The translations under genes and the position numbers were made by a program. DNA of 64,000 nucleotides, taken from positions 1,674,001-1,738,000 of the forward strand of contig NW_027043829.1 of NCBI RefSeq assembly GCF_037102585.1. The letters are read 5' to 3'. The notes beneath the pieces were generated by a model that worked only from the letters and a program-made list of their open reading frames with translations, was not told the DNA's origin and ran no database searches. Every line of letters starts with the position of its first letter. The first letter of the stretch is position 1. This document shows positions 1 through 8,762 of the stretch, one piece after another. This DNA is from Saccharomycopsis crataegensis (Eukaryota; Ascomycota; Saccharomycetes; Ascoideales; Saccharomycopsidaceae).

Positions 1-359
1 TTTCCTCAGTTTTCTGTTTAATTATCTGGTTACCATTCGGTCACTTAACCGGAGGATTATACGCTTTTTCCGTGGCGTACGGCATTGCCTCGGCCGCAGT
101 GTTGAGTTTGACCCCATTATGTGTCAGTCAAATTAGTAGAGTGGAAGATTTTGGTAAAAAATACTCTACTTGCTACTTTGTGGTGGCGATTGGAACTTTA
201 GTGGGGATTCCGATTTCCGGGGCGTTTATCGGAGCCAATCCTACCGTGAAGGATTACAATAACTTTATTATTTTTGTTTCTGTGTTAGGTTTTACCGGGG
301 TTGTTTTTTGGATTGTGTCTCGATGGTTTGCCGTTAAACATAAATTTTGCATTTACTAG
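1..359 (+). CDS. Monocarboxylate-permease-like MFS transporter, C-terminal part (5' truncated by the window edge)
   Basis: The frame is open from base 3 to the TAG at 357-359 and has no in-frame ATG, so the gene starts before the window. About 118 residues remain. They are strongly hydrophobic, with an LTPLCVSQISRVEDFGKKYS stretch followed by IGTLVGIPISGAFIG. This resembles the last three membrane segments of the fungal Mch/monocarboxylate-porter branch of the major facilitator superfamily, where an 'ISkvEdFGKrY' loop precedes a GxPI(S/A)G helix. The likely location is the plasma or vacuolar membrane. The substrate cannot be told from the fragment, and several yeast Mch proteins have none assigned. 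The gene is convergent with URB1, leaving about 140 bp between the stop codons. Confidence 0.75.
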   Translation, partial: SSVFCLIIWLPFGHLTGGLYAFSVAYGIASAAVLSLTPLCVSQISRVEDFGKKYSTCYFVVAIGTLVGIPISGAFIGANPTVKDYNNFIIFVSVLGFTGVVFWIVSRWFAVKHKFCIY

Positions 360-498
360 GTCTTCTTTTCTGTATTTTACATAGCTGGGTTTTCTTCATA
401 TATATGATTTTATTACACGAAAAATTTGAAGTTTCATTTGTTTATTATAATTACTTATTATAATAATAATTAATATTTAAAAAATCTTTCTTCCCAGA

Positions 499-3400
499 TT
501 ATAAACACACACGTTTAATCAATCTATCAACATTATCTTTGCTCCAATCACCGAGTCTCTTGTTATTTTTGATGATCAATGCATTCTTCACGTTCAATTC
601 TCTAATATCAACCAATGTTTGACTACCAATCAAATACTGCTTTTTATTAATTCCCACGGCAATATTCTGCTCGGTAAATCGTTTGTCAATTTCCAAACTC
701 GACAACAAGCCATGCTTCGTGATCAAAGAATCAGCACAGCCGTCCATATCCTGGATCTTACTAATCACTTCCGTCAACAACTTCTTGATCCGGTAATTCA
801 AATATGGCGAATTCTTCAAAGTGAATACCCAATCAATGATCCCTTTGGCTCTTAAAAACCCAACGTCCCTAGCGGTCCTGATTCCTCCAATAATACTGTT
901 TAAAAGCCAAATGGTTTCCATATGAAACACCCCAGGGTCTTCAATGGCAGTGATGGATTTGAATAATGGTAAATCGCCTTTGCTTAAAGATGGCATACCA
1001 AGCAAGTATTTGTAGGCTTTTTCATAGAGGAAATGTGATGGATTGGTAATAATTGGCACGAATCTAGAAAGCTGGTAGTAGATAATTGGATTAAAAGCTC
1101 CCGCGGATACGATCTCTCCGTTAGCGTCAGGACCAAACGACGACACGATTTTCATAATCAAGATTTTGACCAAATCTTTATCTCTATAAGTGGTACTTTC
1201 TCTATTGGCACTTTCGGCGATATTATAAAGAATGGTTTGCGCAATCTTAATCACTGATCCATCAGTTGACGATAAGCAAACTATCAAATATTCTAAGATG
1301 TTGGAGTCAACAAGAAGTCTTAAATCAAAAATTGGGATGGTCTGATCGTTTTCATCGAAAAATAATAATTCAGTATTATTCATAATGAGCAACATCACAA
1401 ACCTTGGGTCATATACCAAAGTCTTATTGTTTCTCTTGATTTCATAATCTTCAAAAATCTCCGCTAATCCCTTCTGTTGACCAAGAATTGGCGCAACATC
1501 CAATGGATCAATGACAAAATTGTCGATCGAGTCCTTCAAAAATTGATTACTCAAAGAAATTGTCATACTGCCATTATTCTCTTTAACCAATAGCCTTTGT
1601 TGGTTCAAAAGTTCTTGGTAATCGTCGCCGGAATTCTGGCCGTTAGAAGTTTCGCTTTGAAATTCCCAGTTGATAACGTAATTGTTAAGCCATGATTCAC
1701 TTAAAGTTTGTTCAATTTTGTTCAAGATGTCAAATAACAATAAATCAAAGCTAGCAATCGAACCAGTGTACGCCAACAAGATTTTTTCTCTAATAGAGAT
1801 CGTCGAGTTTTTAGCCGGGTTCATTCCGAATAATTTGTGAACAATGAGACTGGATAAGAATTTCATTTCATTAAGATGGATATCACTGGAAACTGGCATG
1901 AAAAGTGGGGTTTTTTCATTGTTAAGGAAAATTTGTAAAAATCTTCCATGTTCAAACCCGGCACCAGCGTTTTTCGTTCTTTGAATGTTGGAAATCACTT
2001 TGACAATGTAATCCAAGATGATCTTATCGTTGATCCAACTTTTACTGTTCAAAACAATTTCAAGTTGAGTATTGATCAAGTTTTTCCTGACCAATTTGTG
2101 AATATTAATCTCACGAGAATCGATTAATTTTGTGAACGATGTTAAGAATTTTTGGAAAGACAATGTGAATTCTGATGTTTCCGCAAACTTCTTGTTGATA
2201 AATAAGAAACACTTATTGAGATACATTCCAAAAAGATTGTTAATGTCAAGGGAAGGAGCAGAAAGCATTCTAATAATGAACGACACCGCAGACCCAGTGA
2301 AAATATCTTTGCCGCATGAGCCGCTAATAAAAAATTCCACCAACAGTAATCTTTGTTCATCGTTGAAAAAATTAAAACAATTGCTGACCAATTTCAATGT
2401 TTGGTCGTACGAAACAATCTTATCATCATTAAGGGGCACCAACGAACCGGCGATTTTCGACAAAATATTTGAAAAATCGTCCGATGATTCAAGACACTCA
2501 TCAATGATATCTTGCGGAGTCGAAGAAACAACAAACTTGAAAAGATCATAATCATCCAGATGCTTGTTGTTGACATAGGTGACCACAAACTTGGAGAATT
2601 CTGGGTTAGTGTCAATGATTAATTTTAAAATCTCCTTATAAGAGGCCGATGGCAAAAGTTCATTGATGATATTTTCAAAATCTTCATTATTCCACAAGAT
2701 CTTATTATTATCTATAAGATTGATAATTAAGAATGTAATATCGTTCGCATGCTGGCCTTTCTGAAAGCTATTACCTTGTTGCAATAAATGTAATAATTGC
2801 GCTGATGTCAAATGAATGCCTCTAGATACCACTTCCATAAAAATCAAAGATGCCACTGAAGGGTTAGTGGATTTCATCAACGCCATCATCAACGAAGTAG
2901 TGTCCAATACCCAAAGGTTCTTCTTCACAAATACAGATGGGGTCTCCAATGATTGACTGAGTAATTCTCTAACATAACCAGAAAACGAGGCAAGCAATTT
3001 CAAAAACTCTGGATTAGGCTTGTCTGACGCCACATCCAATTCTTGTAAGATATTCCCGAAAACTTCGTATAAATGTTCTGAATGACGTTTGGAGTTGAAT
3101 AAAAATTTCCGGACAATCAAAAACGCATGATCATTAGCAGTATTATAAGTCAAATAATTGGAAATCTTGGAAATAATGTTGGAACCATAAGAAAACGTCG
3201 ACCCATTCTCCATCTCTTCCGATAACTTGTACAAAAGACCAACCAAATCAAAATCGTTGACCAAAACTTCTTTGACAGAGCTTAAACTTTTTGTTTCTTC
3301 ATTAAGAATCGATTCAAAGAATGAGAGTTGCCCATTTAAAATACCATTGGCAGATTCGGACTCAATTATTGAGAATTCATCCACAATTTTCTCCACTGTT

Positions 3401-5853
3401 TGCTTAAAGCCAAGCTGTTCGGTGAATATCGCAATGGTTTTATCTTTACCTTCTTTGACAAAGTCATTAAAGAGACGAGCAATACCGTCTGCTGGTTCTC
3501 CAATAATAATCAAATATTTAACAAATATCGTCAACCACACCAAGGCAAGGTCATAATTGGAACTCTTATCCAAATATTGGAATTGCTCAAATAAAGTCAC
3601 GATGAAAGGACTGATCTTCGAATATTTAGCATTTGATAAGTCGATATACTTATACGGGGTCATGATTCTGGAAACTGTCTGGTCTAATAATTTCCAAATA
3701 CTGCCCATTGACTCCTTGGAGCTAGCAATCTTCGCAATGAATTTGAGTGAGCTAACCAATGGGAAGGTTTGTTGAGTTAGCACATCGTTTGAATCATCAC
3801 CATAACTATGGAACGAGAGTGTTTGAGTGAACAAGCTATTCAACAATGAAATAACTTTACTATCTATTGTGTTTTTCTCATCATCAACGTAGCAGCATAA
3901 TTTGAGCAAATTTGTGAACAACGAATTATTATTTTCAGAAAAGCTGTACCATTTTTGTGAAACCTTGACCGATGAACCATCCTCGGATTGACTATTTGCA
4001 AGTTCTTGTAATTTGAAAAAACTGTCCAACAATAAGAGATCCATACCACTGAAATCAGAAGTCGAACTCAACAAGGTATTGAAATAACTACTAAGGGAAG
4101 CCAAAGAGTTTTGATGTAAATTGACATTAGGAATATGAATCAAGTAATAATTCAAAATCTTGACCAAAGAAATAATCAATAATTTGAAATCCCTGGTCGC
4201 CTCGGAAGATTCTTTTTGAACTTTTTCAATATCACGGAACACTTGTAACACCACATGAATCTCTGGCAAACTTTTATGATACCTTGTCTTTAATTTTAAA
4301 AGCTCTTCATTCCACCCATTGGCCTCATATAATTTGATTACTTTTTCCAATTTTTCAAAACTGAAGGCAAGTAACTGGAGGGCCAATTGTTTAACCAAAA
4401 AGCTATTTGATTTGAGACATTTTCCTAAAGATTCACTATTCAAACATGATGGTAACACACTTTCCATAACTATACTATTTGAAGGACGCAATAGTGGCAG
4501 GTCATCGGAATTGTGAAGATCAATTATCTGTGATGGGATTGGAAGAGAGATAATCTTTTGTAAAAGCAAAGTTTGACCAACCCAATAGAACGTCATCTTT
4601 GGATCAAAATTATTATTAATCGAGGATAGGTAAGTCACGTACACAGAAATCAATTCTGGAATTTTGTTTAAGACGTTGGTCGTTGTAAGCAACTGCAATT
4701 TACTATCCCAAGGCTTGAGCTCAATGAGGATATTGTAGATGAATTGATTAATGATCTTGAATTTTTTACCCCCAACAGTGATAGTTTGTAAATTACCAGA
4801 GTCATTGGAGATCGACATCACTGGTTCGTTGAACCAGATTCTATCATCATGGATGAAAATCCCTGCCTTATCATCGATCAAAAATTTGTTCAATAGGGTG
4901 TCGAATTTTTCATTGATCGATTCCTCAGAAACGTAGTATAATGGAAGCAAAGCCGTGATGTTCCATTGGTTAAGGTACTTCAATTTGATAGGCTTGAATT
5001 TGGCTAAAACGGGATCATCAAGGATTTTTCTATCCCAAACCTCGAGGCATTTCACAATCAAATCATGAGGATCGTATTTGGCACAAAATTTGAATAAATT
5101 GGCATTGACTTTTCTAGAATTCGACCCTTCGAGCAGGAGTAAATCTTTTCTTGTTAGAGGGTTGGCCAAATCAAACAAAGTGATCCAAAACTTCACAAAA
5201 TTATAACGTATTGACCTTGGTCCTAATCGTACTCCAGCGCTCATTTCGGCTTTTGTAGGGGTGAGCAATTTCGATAATACTGGTAAATTCAAATCAAATA
5301 ACTGCACAAACTCATCAATAAGCTCACCATTCTTGAAAGAAATCACTTCGAATAATAACCTCAATAATGGATTGGTGGTTGGCGGTTTCATCGATGATAA
5401 ACCTCTATAGAAAACCCGGAGATTTGCTGGGATTAAAAGATTACTTCTGATGAATTTTAGCGCCGGTTCATGTAATACTGGGTATTTGTTGCAAAAATGG
5501 AGTAATTTAGATAATTTCAATGTGGAATCAGTGACTTTCCCATGGTCATTCACATTGGAATAATAGTTCCACAATTGGATCACTTGTAACGGATAATTCT
5601 TAGCAAGGAACTGGCTTAACGATTCAACAAGTTCCGTAGTATTATTAGTAACAGTCCCATCATCATTACCAGATTTATAGCTTTCAAATATCTGTTCTAG
5701 TTTTTGTAAAACCTCTGAATCTAACGATCTATCAACCTTGTATTTATCTTGCAAATTCCTCTTTGGTTGGGTTGGCTTGTCTTTTACAAACGAGGCTTTA
5801 TCATCATACTCATTATTCTGAATATGATTACTGGAATATTCATGGGCACTCAT
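499..5853 (-). CDS. URB1: Urb1/Npa1, nucleolar 60S ribosome-assembly factor
   Basis: This large helical-repeat protein is 1,784 residues from the ATG at 5851-5853; yeast Urb1 is about 1,760. In the family it acts in the nucleolus in the earliest pre-60S particles, with Rsa3, Dbp6 and Npa2/Urb2. The diagnostic N-terminal block is visible: KPPTTNPLLRLLFEV near residues 156-170, followed by GVRLGPRSIRYNFVKFW. The Urb1 C-terminal block (NSPYLNYRIKKLLTEVISKI) lies near the end. The frame runs upstream to 6150, but those 99 residues are Tyr/Phe/Lys-rich low complexity read from A/T tracts, so I chose the ATG of MSAHEYSS. No intron is needed. The gene is convergent with the transporter fragment on its left. 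Confidence 0.9.
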   Translation of the reverse strand: MSAHEYSSNHIQNNEYDDKASFVKDKPTQPKRNLQDKYKVDRSLDSEVLQKLEQIFESYKSGNDDGTVTNNTTELVESLSQFLAKNYPLQVIQLWNYYSNVNDHGKVTDSTLKLSKLLHFCNKYPVLHEPALKFIRSNLLIPANLRVFYRGLSSMKPPTTNPLLRLLFEVISFKNGELIDEFVQLFDLNLPVLSKLLTPTKAEMSAGVRLGPRSIRYNFVKFWITLFDLANPLTRKDLLLLEGSNSRKVNANLFKFCAKYDPHDLIVKCLEVWDRKILDDPVLAKFKPIKLKYLNQWNITALLPLYYVSEESINEKFDTLLNKFLIDDKAGIFIHDDRIWFNEPVMSISNDSGNLQTITVGGKKFKIINQFIYNILIELKPWDSKLQLLTTTNVLNKIPELISVYVTYLSSINNNFDPKMTFYWVGQTLLLQKIISLPIPSQIIDLHNSDDLPLLRPSNSIVMESVLPSCLNSESLGKCLKSNSFLVKQLALQLLAFSFEKLEKVIKLYEANGWNEELLKLKTRYHKSLPEIHVVLQVFRDIEKVQKESSEATRDFKLLIISLVKILNYYLIHIPNVNLHQNSLASLSSYFNTLLSSTSDFSGMDLLLLDSFFKLQELANSQSEDGSSVKVSQKWYSFSENNNSLFTNLLKLCCYVDDEKNTIDSKVISLLNSLFTQTLSFHSYGDDSNDVLTQQTFPLVSSLKFIAKIASSKESMGSIWKLLDQTVSRIMTPYKYIDLSNAKYSKISPFIVTLFEQFQYLDKSSNYDLALVWLTIFVKYLIIIGEPADGIARLFNDFVKEGKDKTIAIFTEQLGFKQTVEKIVDEFSIIESESANGILNGQLSFFESILNEETKSLSSVKEVLVNDFDLVGLLYKLSEEMENGSTFSYGSNIISKISNYLTYNTANDHAFLIVRKFLFNSKRHSEHLYEVFGNILQELDVASDKPNPEFLKLLASFSGYVRELLSQSLETPSVFVKKNLWVLDTTSLMMALMKSTNPSVASLIFMEVVSRGIHLTSAQLLHLLQQGNSFQKGQHANDITFLIINLIDNNKILWNNEDFENIINELLPSASYKEILKLIIDTNPEFSKFVVTYVNNKHLDDYDLFKFVVSSTPQDIIDECLESSDDFSNILSKIAGSLVPLNDDKIVSYDQTLKLVSNCFNFFNDEQRLLLVEFFISGSCGKDIFTGSAVSFIIRMLSAPSLDINNLFGMYLNKCFLFINKKFAETSEFTLSFQKFLTSFTKLIDSREINIHKLVRKNLINTQLEIVLNSKSWINDKIILDYIVKVISNIQRTKNAGAGFEHGRFLQIFLNNEKTPLFMPVSSDIHLNEMKFLSSLIVHKLFGMNPAKNSTISIREKILLAYTGSIASFDLLLFDILNKIEQTLSESWLNNYVINWEFQSETSNGQNSGDDYQELLNQQRLLVKENNGSMTISLSNQFLKDSIDNFVIDPLDVAPILGQQKGLAEIFEDYEIKRNNKTLVYDPRFVMLLIMNNTELLFFDENDQTIPIFDLRLLVDSNILEYLIVCLSSTDGSVIKIAQTILYNIAESANRESTTYRDKDLVKILIMKIVSSFGPDANGEIVSAGAFNPIIYYQLSRFVPIITNPSHFLYEKAYKYLLGMPSLSKGDLPLFKSITAIEDPGVFHMETIWLLNSIIGGIRTARDVGFLRAKGIIDWVFTLKNSPYLNYRIKKLLTEVISKIQDMDGCADSLITKHGLLSSLEIDKRFTEQNIAVGINKKQYLIGSQTLVDIRELNVKNALIIKNNKRLGDWSKDNVDRLIKRVCL

Positions 5854-6911
5854 TTTTCTTTTGGAGAATAATGTTGTTGCTTCACTAAGAACAAGAACTT
5901 CTACTCTTGTTAAAGGACCATGTTTATGTGAGTTTATTAAAAAAAAAAATTTTTTTTTTTTTGTTTTCACTTCATGCGCGATGGCCTTACCCCGACACAG
6001 AGGGTGCTTCTCCCACCATACATTAACTGTAAAGAGTAAATCATCTTCATTCATTGAAAATAAATAAATAGATAGACAATAATAATAATGATAATAATAA
6101 TAAAAACTGCTCAAATATGGTATTCTGAGGCACACTTCTGCAGGAATCAACTACGATATGGTTCTTTCTTTCGCCTTTATACCCAATTTCGCATGTCAGA
6201 ACTGCTATGGGTTAATATTTTATTAGATGTAGAATCTTGTAAAGGGGGAGATATGAGAAAAAGTAAAAAAGGTTTTGATTAGCACAGCATATATGGATAA
6301 TAAAGATGATAGTAAACATTGCGAGAAAAATATCACACTACAAATTGTAGATCTATTCATGGGTTTATTAATAAATCTACATCTTTGATATGCTCGCTGC
6401 CTTTGACAACCAATCCCCAAGTTATTCTAGATGTGTTTTGCCTCACACAATCCTTAAATAATAATAATGACTTCCTTCCATGATAAGTGGACTCTCGCCA
6501 CCTCGATATTCACATGTTGAAGCATCATCTCCAGAACCATGAAGTATTACTATTGTAAGACATCTGTATCTTAGATAACCGCATGTATATTATTGGCAGT
6601 TCCAGCGTCACATCGTACCATTCGTCAACGGGTGAGTGATCAAAAGCTTATTCATCCATCCATAGATGGCTAAGTGAACTAGTATAAATGCTGAAAAAAA
6701 AAAAAAAAGACTGAGACGGTAGCATCGTACCTTTCGATGATCCACGTTCATTTCTTTTCATTTTTTTTTTTTTACACAAAAGGGTGCAGGGTGCTATTAG
6801 ACCCATTCCTTAAATTTTCATGTACTCTTTAACTAGTCCTGTTATTATTCTCTGATATGCTACAAATACTTCAAATGAAAACGAAAAAGTGCAAAAGGAT
6901 TGGGACAGAAG
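5854..6911. other. Intergenic, about 1 kb: URB1 upstream region
   Basis: This contains the URB1 promoter, with a run of A then T at 5940-5962, an (ATA/ATG)-rich stretch near 6080-6105, and A15 and T13 tracts at 6692-6708 and 6760-6773. Short ORFs here are low complexity and lack support. I see no tRNA boxes or other RNA gene. Confidence 0.6.
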
Positions 6912-7109
6912 ATGGGTTATCCATATGTGAGAAATCACGATCTCGCCGCTAATAATATCGCAGACATTTGCCAACACTTGTATCCTCCCGGCCATTTGTT
7001 AACCACAGATATTAAAATCCATGTTGATAATGAAAGAAGAGAACCCTATGCTCATTATACCGAATATTATCGACAACTTATAGCAATATTGACATTAGAT
7101 AAATCATGA
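6912..7109 (+). CDS. Small hypothetical ORF (65 aa)
   Basis: An ATG at 6912 opens a 65-residue frame that ends in TGA at 7107-7109. Its composition is balanced and protein-like (YPYVRNHDLAANNIADICQH, later REPYAHYTEYYRQLIAIL) and unlike the A/T-driven junk around it. It is convergent with CSM1 with only about 80 bp between the stops, a spacing common for real yeast gene pairs. It has no recognisable domain, signal peptide or membrane segment. It could be the last exon of a spliced gene, but I could not identify a convincing donor upstream. It could also be chance, since ORFs this short are not rare in 22 kb of non-coding DNA. Confidence 0.3.
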   Translation: MGYPYVRNHDLAANNIADICQHLYPPGHLLTTDIKIHVDNERREPYAHYTEYYRQLIAILTLDKS

Positions 7110-7188
7110 TAAGGGTATTTTGAATATATTTTGGTACTCCACCATTAATATACACGTTTTTCTATAATATAAAATAAGTTATACAAGT

Positions 7189-8340
7189 TCATTTCGATTC
7201 TTTGTTCAACGCACGGGACAACTTTTGATAAAATTGCGGCAAGGTCTCTACCGGGAAAGTCAAACTCTCAAAGAAATAGTCTGGCAACACCCTTTTAAGT
7301 TTCTTAGCATCGTCATCATTTTCAACCACTGGATTGTAAACCATTTCTACCGTCTCATCTACGGTGATGTTCAGATCTGCTGGGGTATCCCCTACCACAG
7401 TTCGACTCAAAATCAATTGATAACTGATCTCACCATTCACGCCACCTTGAACACAGTTAAATGTTAGATTATTGCTGTCAGAGTCATCAACATCATCCAC
7501 ACGAAGTCCACATATACTTTCCAAGATGTCTGTTATAATTTCGTGTTTCTCAACCGTTCGTTGATATTCTGTTATTTTCTCGTTCAAAATAATGGCATTG
7601 GACATCGATTCGTCATTGAGACCGGTGACCTGTTTCAACTTTTGTTTCAAATCTTCCACTTCCTTTGTGAGCTCTGCAATTTTTTGTTGGTCAGCTAGAT
7701 GCTGGGAGGCTTTTTCCTCATCATGATGGTTGATTTTCTCAGTTGGTTGACTTTCCAAAGTTTTGATTTTTTCGGTGAGCAAGCTGATCAAATTATCTGA
7801 AACTTCGGTTTTTTGTTCCATTGTCTTTTTATAATTATCAAACAAACCATTTTTGCTTCCATTGAGATCAGAGATCAACTTTTCAACCAACCCTGAATTG
7901 CTCTTATCACCGGCGATCAATGACGAGGCAATAAGCAGATCAAGTGGCGAATCATATTTCTGCTGATTCGGAGCACTAGATTCCCTATTAGACTCGGAGT
8001 GCTTATTGTTATTATTGTTATTATTATCTTCCCCTAGTTGTTTGTCCTGACTTGTGGGTATTGATTCCAGTTTTGAATTTTGTTTTTTGGCAACCAGTGC
8101 AGTTCTTTTAACTCTTCTCTCTGTTGCTCCCTTTCGTGTACCACCAGAAATCAAATCACTACCAGTTAGATCACTAAGATTTGTATTGTTTTCGGTTCGC
8201 GAATCACCAACCCCCGAGGATTCTTCGATAGTTTCCTCATTCTCCAGTGTCATCGATCTCTTCGCTCTTCTTCGCTTGGGAGGGGTGGATGATTTTGCTT
8301 TCCCAGCAGAAGCAGTTTTTCTCGGACGTTTTGGAGGCAT
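7189..8340 (-). CDS. CSM1: Csm1/Pcs1-type kinetochore and monopolin-complex protein
   Basis: The protein has 383 residues. The N-terminal half is basic and disordered (PPKRPRKTASAGKAK, then a KRRRAKRS patch that may be a nuclear signal). A heptad-rich coiled coil spans roughly residues 190-275 (IAELTKEVEDLKQKLKQV). It ends in a compact globular domain of about 110 residues (ITDILESICGLRVDDV ... FESLTFPVETLPQFYQKLSRAL), the Csm1/Pcs1 fold. In the family, Csm1 dimerises through the coiled coil. It pairs with Lrs4 to clamp sister kinetochores in meiosis I and to anchor rDNA and silent chromatin. Yeast Csm1 is about 190 residues, so this one carries a long extra N-terminus with a poly-Asn run near residue 110. 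The start is the only sensible ATG. Confidence 0.82.
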   Translation of the reverse strand: MPPKRPRKTASAGKAKSSTPPKRRRAKRSMTLENEETIEESSGVGDSRTENNTNLSDLTGSDLISGGTRKGATERRVKRTALVAKKQNSKLESIPTSQDKQLGEDNNNNNNNKHSESNRESSAPNQQKYDSPLDLLIASSLIAGDKSNSGLVEKLISDLNGSKNGLFDNYKKTMEQKTEVSDNLISLLTEKIKTLESQPTEKINHHDEEKASQHLADQQKIAELTKEVEDLKQKLKQVTGLNDESMSNAIILNEKITEYQRTVEKHEIITDILESICGLRVDDVDDSDSNNLTFNCVQGGVNGEISYQLILSRTVVGDTPADLNITVDETVEMVYNPVVENDDDAKKLKRVLPDYFFESLTFPVETLPQFYQKLSRALNKESK

Positions 8341-8762
8341 ATTTTTCTGTTAGTGAAGGTAGCAAAGAAAAACAGAACAGTGAGGTGAAAAAAAGGACGC
8401 CTTGCTATTTATTATTAAGGTGGATCGGTCCTTGAAAGTTTTGTTTGTGTTTTTTGTTTACAATTTTTTTTTTTTTTTTTGCGGTCTCGACGCACGCCGT
8501 GGGAATGTTTCTTTCCATTTACGATGGTCCAACATAATAATTATTATAATAATTTTTAAAAAAACAATAAACATTATATCTTACAAATTAGTAGTATGTA
8601 AAACACATCATTCGTAACTCATAACATTAACTAGTAAATATAGGAAAATTGTAAAAAATAAAGAAAAAATAATAAATAACAACAACAAAAGAAAAAAAAA
8701 AAAGAAATAATAATCAAACAAAAACCATTACTTGATATACACAAACTAATAATCCCCTTTAT
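8341..8762. other. Intergenic, about 420 bp: CSM1 promoter and 3' flank of the glucose-sensor gene
   Basis: It contains poly(A)/poly(T) tracts (T16 at 8466-8480, A-rich at 8640-8715) and nothing else that I recognise. Confidence 0.55.

Noticed and set aside
5854-6150. N-terminal extension of URB1 by 99 codons
   Set aside because: Tyr/Phe/Lys-rich low-complexity read from A/T tracts; homologues start near the ATG at 5851-5853.
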